From Bacteroidales bacterium (GTDB lineage Bacteria; Bacteroidota; Bacteroidia; Bacteroidales; UBA932), in assembly GCA_022648685.1 (NCBI GenBank), contig JALCMW010000001.1:310001-374000 (forward strand): a stretch of 64,000 bases of DNA, read 5' to 3'. The notes beneath the pieces are model-generated. The model was given only the letters and a program-made list of their open reading frames with translations, was not told the DNA's origin and did no database searches. Shown here piece by piece: positions 1-9,949 of the stretch (position 1 is its first letter; every line of letters begins with the position of its first letter). A program made the position numbers and the translations under genes.

Positions 1-573
1 TTCCTGAAACAAAGCGCAATCTTTGTTGTGGGGAGGGAATATCATGCCTTTCCGCTCGAATGTCTTGAAATCTTTGGTAGCAATAAGCCCTACGCCAACA
101 GCTACAGGGGAGACTTCAGTAAAGGTAAGATAATAACCGTCTTCCATAGTGGCAACTCTGCAATCTTCTATTCCGAACGATTCCTGAAATCCTTTGCCGA
201 AAATCGGGGGATAAGCTGGATCTTCATAGAAATGAACGTCGTCACGACTGCATACAAGCCTCAGATATGATAAAGTGGTCAGATAATTCCGCCCCTTGAA
301 TTTGATGACGCGGGGATCGGAAGCATCAAGCTGGGGATCGTTTTTGTCAAAACTCAACACCTCTATGTCTCCGTTTTTATTATAAACCGGAAAACTTATC
401 TTGCCTTCAATCTGTAAAGGCCTTTCCGCGACTCTCAATACAAGCCACGTTTTTCCTTCCATTCTGAAAACACCCGGGTTAAGAAGACAGCTTATCTGCA
501 TACCCTTGATGCCGGCCTTCAAATCCGACGGTGTTAAAAGAGGATTATACTTGTTTCTTTTTGCTATATCCAT
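1..573 (-). CDS. GH130 family glycosidase/phosphorylase, partial (C-terminus outside window)
   Basis: I translated the minus strand from an ATG at 571-573; the frame stays open for 191 codons to the window edge. The product starts MDIAKRNKYNPLLTP and carries ESFGIEDCRV at about residues 131-140, which matches the GH130 signature around G(I/V)ED-R, plus blade-like repeats (FKGRNYLTTLSY, EDGYYLTFTEV) of a five-bladed propeller. There is no signal peptide, so the protein is probably cytoplasmic. GH130 enzymes phosphorolyse or hydrolyse beta-mannosides; the exact substrate cannot be told from a fragment. Cys replaces the Pro more usual after ED in this motif. It is transcribed away from the hybrid sensor at 764, the arrangement expected for a regulator and its target. 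A TATTTTTG element at 602-595 is a possible -7 box. Confidence 0.85.
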   Translation of the reverse strand, partial: MDIAKRNKYNPLLTPSDLKAGIKGMQISCLLNPGVFRMEGKTWLVLRVAERPLQIEGKISFPVYNKNGDIEVLSFDKNDPQLDASDPRVIKFKGRNYLTTLSYLRLVCSRDDVHFYEDPAYPPIFGKGFQESFGIEDCRVATMEDGYYLTFTEVSPVAVGVGLIATKDFKTFERKGMIFPPHNKDCALFQE

Positions 574-594
574 AAAACGTTTTCTTTTTCTATG

Positions 595-602
595 CAAAAA
601 TA
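595..602 (-). promoter_or_regulatory. Candidate -7 element of the GH130 gene
   Basis: On the minus strand this reads TATTTTTG, which fits the Bacteroidota TAnnTTTG -7 consensus, 22 bases upstream of the GH130 ATG. I see no good TTTG -33 box at the right spacing, so this is a weak call. Confidence 0.35.
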
Positions 603-686
603 AATGTAATGAAATTGAAAATAGTATCCGATTCTTGCAAAATGGTACTCTGGTCTTTCAAACGGCATACTCTTAATGAAATTTAG

Positions 687-694
687 TATATTTG
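687..694 (+). promoter_or_regulatory. Candidate -7 element of the hybrid sensor gene
   Basis: TATATTTG fits the Bacteroidota -7 consensus TAnnTTTG and would give a transcript starting near 700, leaving a leader of about 60 bases before the ATG at 764. No clear -33 TTTG is present. The rest of the 190-base divergent gap (574-763) shows nothing I recognise. Confidence 0.4.
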
Positions 695-763
695 GGCTGA
701 ATTACACATAAATATAAAACCTATAGCCATTAAATGTAATTTCGTTAACAGAATCTTTCCGTA

Positions 764-3700
764 ATGAAAAAAACAGTCATCTTATTATTTCTTATAATAC
801 AATCGGTTTTGTCAAACGGGTTCGAATACGACGTTACCAAACTCACAAACAACGAAGGCCTCTCAAACAGCTCCGTAAATATTATACGGCAGGATTCGTT
901 CGGACAAATGTGGTTCGGGACGTGGGACGGACTGGATATCTATAACGGCTATAATTTCAAAGTTTTCAAGCCGGAGCCCGGAGACCGTTCAAGCATAAGC
1001 AATAATATTATAAGAGACATACTGGAACAACGTTCCGGAATAGAATGGATAGCCACCGACAATGGAATAAACAGAATGGACTTGTGGAACGGGAAATTCG
1101 AACGATTCTTTTCAGATTCCCGCCTGCTTGGCATTACATCCGAAAAATCATTTCTGATAGCAAAAGATACCAAAGACAGGATATTCGCTTCCATTTATGG
1201 AAAAGGCCTTTTCATTTTCGACGAAACAGAACGTAAATTCTTCGCAATCCCGAATACCGAAAACATTCTGACATCAAAAGTGTTTTTCGACACTGAAGAT
1301 GATATGTGGGTGCTTACCAATACCGGGCGGGTTTGCAGAATGAAAATAAATGCCGATAGACCGCAAAAGACTGAGATAAGTCTGTCGGACAGCCTTTTCG
1401 ATAATGTGAGATCCATATTTTACAACGCAAAGAAAAATGTCCTTTGGCTCCAGTCCGGAAAAGGTGAATATTTTTCTTATGATATAAGACTAGGCAAAGT
1501 CCGGTACCTCAAGTATCCGGTTAACGAAACCGGATTTGCAAATTGTATCGCCTTTGACGATAGCCTTCAACTGATTGGGACTAACAAAGGACTTTTCAGC
1601 TATGACCCCGGAAAAGAGAAAAAGACATCGATATTGACCAATATCCAGGTATTATCGGTGTTGAACGGGACACAACATATAATATGGGTAGGAACGGACA
1701 TGCAAGGGGTATGGCAGCTGTCTCCAAAGAAACGGAAGTTCATATCTTTTCCTCCGGATAATTCCGATATTTTCGGTAATTGCGCCATACGGTCTTTTTA
1801 CGAAGATCCCTCCGGCAGGCTGTGGATCGGGACAAAAGGGAACGGAATCTACATTTTCGGAAAAAGGAAAGACAAAACCCATTGTCCGGATGTTCCCGAA
1901 AAAAGGATTACGACAGCCAACGGCCTCCTGAATAATTCGGTTTACTGCATAACTGCGGACAGGAAAGAAATCTGGATAGGGACGGACGGACACGGACTCA
2001 ATTATTATGATCCTGTGAAAAAGGAAGTGTCAGCTCTGGATCTGAAAGCAGGAAGAGACAAAAAAGTGAATCTGTCCTCGGTCTATTCCATTCTTCCTTG
2101 GGGGAATGATACTTTATGGGTCGGGACCAGCGGATACGGAATGTACAGACTCGTAATAAACAAGAGCACCTCACCCTATTCGGTCAGATCATACAAACAA
2201 TATATCTATGCAAAAGGCCGGGAATCGATAAGCAACAATATAGTATACTCGATAATAAAGGATGACGATGAGCATCTTTGGATAGGGACCAGGGGAGGCG
2301 GATTGAATCATTTCGACATAAGGAAAGGAACTTTCGAGTCGGAACCGGTGAATCAGAAAGACGACAGGAGCCTTGCAGGAGGGGATATCCTGTGCCTTTA
2401 CAAGGACAGCGGCAGTAAATTATGGGCGGGAACAAGTACCGGCTTGTACAGAATAGACGGATATATAAACGGATTCCCGGCATTCCGCCACTTTACAGAA
2501 AAGGACGGGATGCCTAATAACACAATACACGGGATTCTGGAAGATAACCAACGGAATATCTGGGTAAGTACGAACAAAGGGATAGCAAAAATAATCCCGG
2601 ACCACGGCAACTTCAAAATCATTTCCTATTACATGGCCGACGGCCTAAAGAATAATGAATTCTCAGACGGGGCATATTACAAAGATCCGTCATCCGAATT
2701 ATTTTATTTCGGCAGTACCGACGGATTCAGTTGTTTCAATCCCAGGGATATCCAGAATTCCACTTACATGCCGAATCTGCTCTTCGACTCTTTCTATGTG
2801 GATAATGAGAAAACGGACATGTTCGCCATGCTGGAAAAGAAACGCAACGGTGAAAGTGTACTGATACTTTCCCCACGAAGCAAGTCGTTCAGCTTCTCCT
2901 TTGCACCGATAGACTATTTATACGGAAGGAAATGCGACATTTCATACTATCTGGAAGGATATCAGAAAACCTGGATTAACATAGGCACTTCCAATACTAT
3001 TGTACTGTCAAATATAAGACCCGGAAAATACAGGCTCAACGTCCGTTGCAGCAATCCCGATAAAGAATGGAGCGACAAGATATTCACGCTGCCCATAACG
3101 ATAAGGCATCCGTGGTATTCTTCCATATGGGCATATCTGGGATATTTCATGATCATCTTCCTTACTATATGGGAAGTGATACGGCAATTGAAATACAGGA
3201 TATCGGCGAGAAGGGAGATAAGGCAAAAAGAGATGGAAAAGGAAAAGATGGAAGATATACATGAAGCCAAACTTATGTTTTTTACAAATATAGCCCATGA
3301 ATTCTCCAACTCGCTTACCTTGATCTACGGGCCTTGCGAACAATTGCTCCAAAACAGGAATATCGATCCGGGGACAAAAAAATATCTTAATGTTATAGAA
3401 TCGAATACCGACAGGATGCAATCCCTTATACAAGAACTCATCGAGTTCAGGAAAGCGGAAACGGGACATCTCAAGCTGGATATGGAGCCTGTTGATATAG
3501 TGGAATTAGCCAAATGCGAAGCTGACTATTATCTGGAAATTCTTGAGCAGAAACATATCGAACTCAAAATGAATTTCAATCCTGAGAAGATCATATGGTG
3601 TACGGACAGGGATTGTCTGGAAAAGATAATTTTCAATCTGATATCGAACGCCGTGAAATATACTCCGGAAAACAATGAGATTTCCATCTCCATTTCGGAA

Positions 3701-4879
3701 ACCGGGGGCAGTCTTGAAATAAATATCGCAAATACGGGAGTGGGAATCGGAGAACAATTCAGAGAACAGATCTTCGACCGCTACGAAGTACTCAACAGAT
3801 TCGAGAATGAGATGGCAAAAGGGTTGAGGACAAGCAACGGTATCGGTCTTGCTCTTTGCAAGAATCTGGTCGAACTGATAAACGGGACGATAAGAGTGGA
3901 AAGCGACGGAAGCACATATACGGCATTCATCATATCATTGAATTCCGGTGAATGCAAGGGAATATCCGAACCGGATTCAAAGGATACCGTTATTTCCCTT
4001 TCGCCCGGGAAGGCAGAAGAGGACAATCCGGAGGGAAACGATGCAGGAGAGACAAGGTATGGAAACAAAGAAAAAGAAGGGCTGGTACTTATTATCGACG
4101 ACGATAATGAAATCCGCACATTCCTGAAAGACGTATTGTCAAACAGATTCGAAGTCAAAGAAGCGTCAAACGGAAAAGAAGCATTGGAATCCATCGGGCA
4201 GAAAGCACCTGATTTGATAATATGCGACGTGATAATGCCTGTCATGGGAGGAGTGGAATTCGTCAGGATAATGAAAAAAGATGAAATCACCCGGCATATA
4301 CCGATAATCCTTTTGTCGGCAAAAAGTACGATAGAAAATCAAATTGAAGGTCTCGAGACAGGTGCGGATGCCTATCTTGGGAAACCGTTCAATCCAAGAC
4401 ATCTCACGGCAATCGCAGAAAGCCTTCTGAAAAGGGACAAGGCTTTGCTTGAATATAGCAAATCGGCATATTCGGCCGTTGCACAATTCGAAGGAAAAAT
4501 AGTAAGCAAAGAGGACAACAATCTTATAACTGCGATAACGGAAATAATATATAACAACCTCGACAGCGATAAATTGTCAATAGACATGATCGCCAACGAG
4601 ATTGTAATGAGCAAAATGAAACTGTATCGTAAAATCAAGGAAATCCTTGATATGACTCCTACCGAATATATACGTCTTATCCGTCTTCAGCAAGCAGAAA
4701 AACTGCTGAGTACTACAAACAAGACCGTCCAGGAAATCATGTTCGAATGCGGATTCTCAAGCAAAACCTATTTCTACAAAATATTTTCAACCAAATATCA
4801 TCTTACCCCCAAAGAATACAGAGCTTCCAGATTCACCGATTCGAATAATGGCGATGATGCTTGTGAAGATAAGAAATGA
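764..4879 (+). CDS. Hybrid two-component system sensor histidine kinase/response regulator (HTCS) with AraC DNA-binding domain
   Basis: The 1371-residue protein has a signal peptide (1-18), a long periplasmic part of two-component-propeller repeats (WIGT, WVGT, WAGT blades, about 25-690), a Y_Y_Y domain, one membrane segment near 790-810, then HisKA with His845 in IAHEFSNSLTLI, an HATPase domain (N box LISNAVKYTP, NTGVGI, SNGIGLAL), a receiver domain with phospho-acceptor Asp1155 in CDVIMPVMGG and Lys in GKPF, and a C-terminal AraC helix-turn-helix pair. HTCS proteins sense an oligosaccharide in the periplasm and directly regulate a neighbouring polysaccharide locus. The H box reads HEFSNSLTL where most relatives have HEFRTPLTL, so the proline kink is lost. 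The divergent GH130 gene makes a mannoside a reasonable guess for the ligand, but that is inference. The last 47 bases overlap the convergent gene at 4833-5774. Confidence 0.95.
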   Translation: MKKTVILLFLIIQSVLSNGFEYDVTKLTNNEGLSNSSVNIIRQDSFGQMWFGTWDGLDIYNGYNFKVFKPEPGDRSSISNNIIRDILEQRSGIEWIATDNGINRMDLWNGKFERFFSDSRLLGITSEKSFLIAKDTKDRIFASIYGKGLFIFDETERKFFAIPNTENILTSKVFFDTEDDMWVLTNTGRVCRMKINADRPQKTEISLSDSLFDNVRSIFYNAKKNVLWLQSGKGEYFSYDIRLGKVRYLKYPVNETGFANCIAFDDSLQLIGTNKGLFSYDPGKEKKTSILTNIQVLSVLNGTQHIIWVGTDMQGVWQLSPKKRKFISFPPDNSDIFGNCAIRSFYEDPSGRLWIGTKGNGIYIFGKRKDKTHCPDVPEKRITTANGLLNNSVYCITADRKEIWIGTDGHGLNYYDPVKKEVSALDLKAGRDKKVNLSSVYSILPWGNDTLWVGTSGYGMYRLVINKSTSPYSVRSYKQYIYAKGRESISNNIVYSIIKDDDEHLWIGTRGGGLNHFDIRKGTFESEPVNQKDDRSLAGGDILCLYKDSGSKLWAGTSTGLYRIDGYINGFPAFRHFTEKDGMPNNTIHGILEDNQRNIWVSTNKGIAKIIPDHGNFKIISYYMADGLKNNEFSDGAYYKDPSSELFYFGSTDGFSCFNPRDIQNSTYMPNLLFDSFYVDNEKTDMFAMLEKKRNGESVLILSPRSKSFSFSFAPIDYLYGRKCDISYYLEGYQKTWINIGTSNTIVLSNIRPGKYRLNVRCSNPDKEWSDKIFTLPITIRHPWYSSIWAYLGYFMIIFLTIWEVIRQLKYRISARREIRQKEMEKEKMEDIHEAKLMFFTNIAHEFSNSLTLIYGPCEQLLQNRNIDPGTKKYLNVIESNTDRMQSLIQELIEFRKAETGHLKLDMEPVDIVELAKCEADYYLEILEQKHIELKMNFNPEKIIWCTDRDCLEKIIFNLISNAVKYTPENNEISISISETGGSLEINIANTGVGIGEQFREQIFDRYEVLNRFENEMAKGLRTSNGIGLALCKNLVELINGTIRVESDGSTYTAFIISLNSGECKGISEPDSKDTVISLSPGKAEEDNPEGNDAGETRYGNKEKEGLVLIIDDDNEIRTFLKDVLSNRFEVKEASNGKEALESIGQKAPDLIICDVIMPVMGGVEFVRIMKKDEITRHIPIILLSAKSTIENQIEGLETGADAYLGKPFNPRHLTAIAESLLKRDKALLEYSKSAYSAVAQFEGKIVSKEDNNLITAITEIIYNNLDSDKLSIDMIANEIVMSKMKLYRKIKEILDMTPTEYIRLIRLQQAEKLLSTTNKTVQEIMFECGFSSKTYFYKIFSTKYHLTPKEYRASRFTDSNNGDDACEDKK

Positions 4880-5774
4880 GAAAAGCCGGACGATCACTCT
4901 GGATTATGGTAGCTCCCATTTTCAGGATCTTCCCATAAACGGCATCTGGATCTTTCATAGCCGTATCATCGTCAAGACCGCCGTTCAATGACGGCCAAAG
5001 TGAATTGATCCATAACTTGGATTCATGACCTTCTTCCACCTCGCTGCATGCGGAAGCGACATCCGGACGCATTTTGCTCCAGCAGATTTCAAAAGCCAGC
5101 GGACAAATATTTCCGGATTGGTATTCGGCATATAAGGCTTTCCCTTTTTTGCTGTCGAAATTTGTAACAGGCATATACATCATATTATGATCGTGCGCCG
5201 ACATTATTTTATCGACTTCTTCAACGGAAGCCGAACCTTTGATAAGTATCTGGCCTGTTACCCCGAGCTTTTCGGAAATAGCCAGGACCTGATCATAATA
5301 ATTCCAACCTTTGTCCACATTGACTACAACCCTGTCTTTGCACAGTTTCAAAGCTTCTTCCAACGTAGGTACCTTGTTGACATCATCGATAACCCCGTGG
5401 CCTTTTCTCAGATGTAAAGCTTTGATTTCAGCCAATGTATGATCGATTATCCGACCCTTTCCGCTTGTAGTCCGGTCAAGAGTTCCGTCGTGACAGACCA
5501 CAAGTACGCTGTCCTTGGTCATATGTACATCAAGTTCTATTATATCCACCCCCATTTCGATTGCCGATTCGAATCCAGGCAGGGAATTTTCCGGCCAATT
5601 GCGCCAATCTCCCCTGTGGGCTGCTACTAGGACATATTTGGAAGATGGATTGTGCAACTCCGCTACTATACGCTCAGCCCTGTTGCTATATTTTCGGGCT
5701 TCCATGTTCCGGGAAACCATAATGGCTGACAGGAAAAGAACAGCCGCCAATACTACCTTACATGTTTTTTTCAT
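4833..5774 (-). CDS. Secreted glycerophosphodiester phosphodiesterase family protein
   Basis: 313 residues: signal peptide MKKTCKVVLAAVLFLSAIMV, then a GDPD TIM barrel. The family motifs are clear: AAHRGDWRNWPENS (catalytic His and metal Glu), IELDVHMTKDSVLVVCHD (metal Glu/Asp and second His) and LDRTT. GDPD enzymes hydrolyse glycerophosphodiesters to glycerol phosphate and an alcohol. The signal peptide places this one in the periplasm. It lies 29 bases downstream of the propeller-like gene at 5804-6796 on the same strand, so both are probably co-transcribed. Its 3' end runs 47 bases into the 3' end of the hybrid sensor gene in antisense. A second, more divergent GDPD lies at 44555-45469. 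Confidence 0.9.
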   Translation of the reverse strand: MKKTCKVVLAAVLFLSAIMVSRNMEARKYSNRAERIVAELHNPSSKYVLVAAHRGDWRNWPENSLPGFESAIEMGVDIIELDVHMTKDSVLVVCHDGTLDRTTSGKGRIIDHTLAEIKALHLRKGHGVIDDVNKVPTLEEALKLCKDRVVVNVDKGWNYYDQVLAISEKLGVTGQILIKGSASVEEVDKIMSAHDHNMMYMPVTNFDSKKGKALYAEYQSGNICPLAFEICWSKMRPDVASACSEVEEGHESKLWINSLWPSLNGGLDDDTAMKDPDAVYGKILKMGATIIQSDRPAFLISYLHKHHRHYSNR

Positions 5775-5803
5775 ATATCATTTACATATTATAGTTTAAA
5801 TAG

Positions 5804-6796
5804 CTACCATTTCAAGACCCGTACTTTATAAACATCCATATCCGGAATCTTGAACTCCGAATAGACCTCACCACCTTGCATCCGTAGTGCATAACGTATC
5901 GTATGTGATGACCAGCTTTCATTTCCTTCCGGAATTGTCGCATCGGTATACCAGAATTGCCCGGTGCTCATATCATAGTTCACCGATTTCAATGCTCCGG
6001 AAGATTCAAACAACGGCAGTTCTTCGAAATCTTCTGCAGCCATATCATATAAATACGAACACCGTCCAGATATACATAGCTTGTTACGGCCTGCGAATGT
6101 AAGATCATGTATTGCCCCTTCCGGTGTTTTGATGCTCTTCACTAATTTCAAAGAGGGTGAAGAAGTATTCCAACCGGCAAGTTCGTAAATATTCAAAAGC
6201 TGTCCTCCTGCGACATAAAGACGCTTCGTATCTTCATTCCAGAACAAGCCATGCGCGGAAACGAAATTCGTACTGTATATGATCTTGTCCGGTCCCGAAA
6301 TGTCATATATCTGAAGAGCATTCCCTTTGTCAGAACAGGCGATGGCAATCCGCCCTGACGGAAGCAATTCGGCGGAATGGGCGCCTGTACACAACGATGT
6401 ATGAAAAAGGATTTTCTTTGTACATATATCCAGAAGAACGCACCAGCCGTATGAACTTGTGACCATAAGATCCTTTCCTCCGTTTACAGGTTTGCATTCA
6501 TCGATATGATCGCATACGGTAGATTCCAAACCCAAGATACCGGCCTCTTCGGCTGCATTCCAACTACGCATTATCGCCGTCTCATAGCCTGATTCGGCAG
6601 CTTTGGAGGCGTTGACAATATATATACGGTTATCTCCGCAGACAGCAAGAACCGCCGAGGAAGGAATACAGGAAACACTACCGGAATGCAATACCGGAGG
6701 AGTCTTGCAAATACCGGGAAATTGACTGAAAATTATTATAAGAACGCAAACCGCCGGCAAATACCGGGCAAGCCTGTCATGATGCAAAAATAACAT
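5804..6796 (-). CDS. Secreted propeller-like protein (DUF6528-like)
   Basis: 330 residues with an N-terminal hydrophobic export signal (about 12-28) followed by recurring beta-rich blades such as VLAVCGDNRIYIVNA, LMVTSSYGWCVLLDI, IAIACSDKGNALQIYDI and RLYVAGGQLLNIYEL, a pattern of a beta-propeller. Each blade alternates a 'display of state' strand and a short turn, as in WD40-like secreted proteins. It resembles the Bacteroidota DUF6528 family from memory; no enzymatic motif is visible. The TGAHSAELLPSGRIAIA segment recalls quinoprotein-like folds. It precedes the GDPD gene in a two-gene unit, so it may bind or present the same substrate, which is inference. Confidence 0.65.
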   Translation of the reverse strand: MLFLHHDRLARYLPAVCVLIIIFSQFPGICKTPPVLHSGSVSCIPSSAVLAVCGDNRIYIVNASKAAESGYETAIMRSWNAAEEAGILGLESTVCDHIDECKPVNGGKDLMVTSSYGWCVLLDICTKKILFHTSLCTGAHSAELLPSGRIAIACSDKGNALQIYDISGPDKIIYSTNFVSAHGLFWNEDTKRLYVAGGQLLNIYELAGWNTSSPSLKLVKSIKTPEGAIHDLTFAGRNKLCISGRCSYLYDMAAEDFEELPLFESSGALKSVNYDMSTGQFWYTDATIPEGNESWSSHTIRYALRMQGGEVYSEFKIPDMDVYKVRVLKW

Positions 6797-6866
6797 CGTA
6801 TGCGGGACTGGATTTCATGTGGTTTCAAGGGATTAAATATAATGAAAACATTATATAATAACGAAT

Positions 6867-6906
6867 AAAAAAGGGACAGCCACAATATTTGCAGCTGTCC
6901 CTTTTC
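6867..6906 (-). terminator. Intrinsic terminator downstream of rplQ
   Basis: Arms AAAAGGGACAGC (6869-6880) and GCTGTCCCTTTT (6894-6905) are perfectly complementary with a 13-base loop. In the minus direction the stem is followed by a T run, as expected for the end of the rplP-rplQ operon. Confidence 0.85.
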
Positions 6907-6924
6907 ATCTTTGAGATTCCTGAT

Positions 6925-7470
6925 CTATTCTGACTTCGGAGTTTCCATTTCAGGAGCATCATTATTCTCCGCAGTCTGTTCTGCCGGTGTTTCAACTGGA
7001 GAAGCCTCAACTGCAGGAGCCTCGGTTTTAGATTCGGCTTTCTTGGATCTGCTTCGACGTGTAGTCTTTTTAGCCTCGGTTGCTTTTTTGGTAGTGGAAG
7101 CAAGAGCTGCCTCATTGAAATCGACCAACTCGATAAGAGCCATCTCAGCCGCATCACCTTTTCTGAAACCGGTATGCAATACACGGGTATACCCTCCCGG
7201 ACGGGAAGCTATTTTAGGTGAAATAACACGGAAAAGTTCCGTAACAGCATATTTATCTTTAAGATAGCTGAATACCACACGACGAGAATGCGTCGTATCT
7301 TCTTTCGATTTAGTAATAAGCGGCTCTACATAGCTTTTCAAAGCCTTAGCTTTCGCCACAGTGGTCGTTATTCTCTTCTTTAAAATGAGAGAAGAAGCCA
7401 TATTTGCAAGAAGCGCTTTACGGTGACCGCTTTTACGGCCAAGGTGATTAATTGCTTTATTGTGCCTCAT
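6925..7470 (-). CDS. rplQ: 50S ribosomal protein L17
   Basis: 181 residues. The first about 120 residues ([20 protein letters not shown], then [19 protein letters not shown] core) are L17; it sits near the polypeptide exit tunnel of the 50S subunit. The last about 55 residues are a low-complexity Ala/Lys/Glu/Thr tail ([20 protein letters not shown] and on) not present in the roughly 120-residue proteobacterial protein but common in Bacteroidota. It is the last gene of the block, 3 bases after rpoA, and is followed by a terminator at 6867-6906. Confidence 0.97.
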   Translation of the reverse strand: MRHNKAINHLGRKSGHRKALLANMASSLILKKRITTTVAKAKALKSYVEPLITKSKEDTTHSRRVVFSYLKDKYAVTELFRVISPKIASRPGGYTRVLHTGFRKGDAAEMALIELVDFNEAALASTTKKATEAKKTTRRSRSKKAESKTEAPAVEASPVETPAEQTAENNDAPEMETPKSE

Positions 7471-7473
7471 TTT

Positions 7474-8484
7474 TTATGCGTTCTTTTTCTTTGGTTCAAT
7501 ATTATATTTGGTAACATCCATTCCGAATGAAAGTTTCATCTTTTCTACGAGAAGATCTATTTCATTCAATGATTTCCTTCCGAAATTCCTGAACTTCATC
7601 AGTTCGTTTCTGGAATAGGAAACCAGATCAGCGAATGTATCAATATCTGCAGCTTTCAAACAATTATAAGCTCTTACCGACAAACCCATGTCCGAAAGCT
7701 TGGTAAGAAGCAGATGTCTCATGCGAAGAGACTCCTCGTCCAATTCCCGGGAATCGGATTCTATAGTACTGCTTTCAAGAGAAAGTTTGTTATCGTCCGT
7801 AAACAGTCTGAAATGATAGATCAATATATTCGCCGCCTCCTGAAGAGCTGCACTCGGAGAAATGGAACCATCGGTAACTATCTCCAAATTAAGCTTTTCA
7901 TAGTCTGTCTTCTGTTCTACACGCCAATTCTCCACGGTCCAGTTGACTTTTCTTATCGGAGTGTAGATAGCATCGATCGGAATCGTTCCGATAGGAGTGC
8001 TGTCATCCCTGATTTCATCGGCCGGTACAAAACCGCGGCCTTTGGTGATATTGATTGAAATCTCAAGTTTTACAGACGGCTCGAGAGTACAGATATGCAA
8101 CTCGGGGTTTAACACCTTGAAAGAAGACAATCCTTTTGAAATATCCTCCGCGGTAAATTCCTGTTTGCCGCTAATAACTATGTTTGCTACCTCAGAGTCT
8201 GCAGAATCGACCATTCTCTTGAATCTTACTTCCTTAAGATTAAGAATGATATCCTGCATACCTTCGATCACACCAGGGATCGTCGCAAATTCATGATCGA
8301 CGCCCGTGATTTTGATCTGGCTGATAGCAAAGCCCTCCAGAGAAGCCAATAAAATGCGGCGAAGAGAATTGCCGATAGTCTGTCCGTACCCAGGCTCCAA
8401 AGGCCTGAATTCAAAACGACCTACGGTATCGGTCCCTTCGAGCATAATGACCTTATCCGGTTTTTGAAATGCTAAGATTGCCAT
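7474..8484 (-). CDS. rpoA: DNA-directed RNA polymerase subunit alpha
   Basis: 336 residues. The N-terminal domain (about 1-230) has the assembly motif [18 protein letters not shown]; after a linker, the C-terminal domain (about 255-320) has [17 protein letters not shown] and FGRKSLNEI, the helix-hairpin-helix surface that contacts UP elements and activators. It nucleates RNA polymerase assembly. It lies in the usual alpha-operon order rpsM-rpsK-rpsD-rpoA-rplQ. Confidence 0.98.
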   Translation of the reverse strand: MAILAFQKPDKVIMLEGTDTVGRFEFRPLEPGYGQTIGNSLRRILLASLEGFAISQIKITGVDHEFATIPGVIEGMQDIILNLKEVRFKRMVDSADSEVANIVISGKQEFTAEDISKGLSSFKVLNPELHICTLEPSVKLEISINITKGRGFVPADEIRDDSTPIGTIPIDAIYTPIRKVNWTVENWRVEQKTDYEKLNLEIVTDGSISPSAALQEAANILIYHFRLFTDDNKLSLESSTIESDSRELDEESLRMRHLLLTKLSDMGLSVRAYNCLKAADIDTFADLVSYSRNELMKFRNFGRKSLNEIDLLVEKMKLSFGMDVTKYNIEPKKKNA

Positions 8485-8508
8485 AATATTCTATTTTGGT
8501 GTTAATTA

Positions 8509-9111
8509 TTATTTAGAGTACAGGTCTACTATGAGCTGCTCATTAATATTTTCCGGAATATCCGTTCTTATAGGAACGTTGAGATATTTTCCCGTCAAAG
8601 TTTTAGGGTCGAATTCAAGCCATGAATATCTGGATGCGTTGGCAACGCTTGCCTGTATGACCTCAAGGCTCTTCGATCTTTCCCTGACTGCAATGACATC
8701 TCCTGCTTTCACCATAGTGGAAGGGATATTATTGACAACACCGTTAAGGGTGATATGGCAATGGTGCACAAGCTGCCTTGCCGCCGCTCTTGTAGGAGCG
8801 ATACCCATTCTGTAAACGATATTGTCAAGTCTGGACTCGAGAAGCGTGATCAGATTCTCACCTTTCTGACCTGACATACGGGATGCCTTGTCATAAGTAT
8901 TGCGGAACTGTCTCTCGAGGACGCCGTACATTGATTTGACTTTCTGTTTTTCCTTCAACTGATTACCATATTCGCGCGATTTCTTGCGTTTGTTGGACAA
9001 ACCGTGCTCTCCCGGAGGATAATTTCTTTTTTCGAAGTCCTTGTCGGTTCCGAAAATAGGTTCGCCGAATTTACGTGCGATTTTAGTACTTGGACCAATA
9101 TATCTTGCCAT
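8509..9111 (-). CDS. rpsD: 30S ribosomal protein S4
   Basis: 200 residues beginning [20 protein letters not shown], with the S4 RNA-binding domain at about 90-155 ([30 protein letters not shown]). S4 is a primary 16S rRNA binder of the 5' domain and in many bacteria represses the alpha operon. The N-terminal Cys zinc cluster seen in some S4 proteins is absent, so this is the zinc-free form. Between rpsK and rpoA. Confidence 0.98.
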   Translation of the reverse strand: MARYIGPSTKIARKFGEPIFGTDKDFEKRNYPPGEHGLSNKRKKSREYGNQLKEKQKVKSMYGVLERQFRNTYDKASRMSGQKGENLITLLESRLDNIVYRMGIAPTRAAARQLVHHCHITLNGVVNNIPSTMVKAGDVIAVRERSKSLEVIQASVANASRYSWLEFDPKTLTGKYLNVPIRTDIPENINEQLIVDLYSK

Positions 9112-9138
9112 AGTAATTTACTTTTAAAATGTTACTAA

Positions 9139-9522
9139 TTAAACCTTACGACGGCCTTTTGGTCTACATCCGTTATGCGGCATAGGAGTCACATCCACAA
9201 TTTCCGTCACTATGATTCCCGCATTGTTAATGGTTCTGATAGCCGATTCACGTCCGGCACCGGGACCTTTAACAAAAACCTTGACCTTACGAAGACCTAA
9301 ATCGTAAGCGGTTTTCGCCGCATCTTCGGCAGCTACCTGAGCAGCATAGGGAGTATTCTTTTTTGAACCTCTGAATCCGCTTTTCCCCGCCGACGACCAA
9401 CTGATTACCTGTCCATTGCCATTAGTAAGAGCAATGATGACATTATTGAAGGTTGATGAAATATGGGCCTCGCCATAAGCTTCAACCTTAACGGTACGTT
9501 TTGTTGTTGTTTTTTTTGCCAT
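9139..9522 (-). CDS. rpsK: 30S ribosomal protein S11
   Basis: 127 residues with the S11 core: [39 protein letters not shown] and the C-terminal [18 protein letters not shown]11 forms the platform of the 30S subunit near the mRNA exit. The N-terminus is a short basic [12 protein letters not shown]. It starts 13 bases after the rpsM stop. Confidence 0.98.
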   Translation of the reverse strand: MAKKTTTKRTVKVEAYGEAHISSTFNNVIIALTNGNGQVISWSSAGKSGFRGSKKNTPYAAQVAAEDAAKTAYDLGLRKVKVFVKGPGAGRESAIRTINNAGIIVTEIVDVTPMPHNGCRPKGRRKV

Positions 9523-9535
9523 AATTCATCCCCTG

Positions 9536-9913
9536 TTATTTAGTTGCTTTCTTCTTGTTTGCAACAGTCTTCTTCTTACCCTTTCTGGTTCGAGCATTGT
9601 TTTTTGTCTTCTGGCCACGTACGGGAAGTCCTATACGATGACGAATTCCCCTGTAGCAACCTATATCCATAAGGCGCTTGATATTCATCTGGATAGAAGA
9701 ACGGAGCTCGCCTTCGATTTTATATTTTTCAGCTATAGTGCCACGGATAGCGGCAATTTGCTCGTCATTCCAGTCTCCGACCTTAATATTCTCATCGATT
9801 CCGCAATCACTGAGGATTTTTCTCGCTGAATTGCGGCCGATCCCGAAGATATAGGTAAGTCCTATCTCTCCTCTTTTGTTGTTCGGTAAATCAACACCGG
9901 CTATTCTTGCCAT
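9536..9913 (-). CDS. rpsM: 30S ribosomal protein S13
   Basis: 125 residues. [26 protein letters not shown] and [20 protein letters not shown] are diagnostic. S13 sits on the 30S head and contacts the 50S subunit and the P-site tRNA. The C-terminal tail is lysine-rich ([16 protein letters not shown]). It follows rpmJ, as in most bacteria. Confidence 0.98.
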   Translation of the reverse strand: MARIAGVDLPNNKRGEIGLTYIFGIGRNSARKILSDCGIDENIKVGDWNDEQIAAIRGTIAEKYKIEGELRSSIQMNIKRLMDIGCYRGIRHRIGLPVRGQKTKNNARTRKGKKKTVANKKKATK

Positions 9914-9949
9914 AATTTATTCTAAACTTAATTGTTATACAACTGAATA

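Noticed and set aside
401..676. A 91-codon frame on the plus strand at the left end
   Set aside because: It overlaps the GH130 gene in antisense and the intergenic gap; the GH130 reading has clear motifs.
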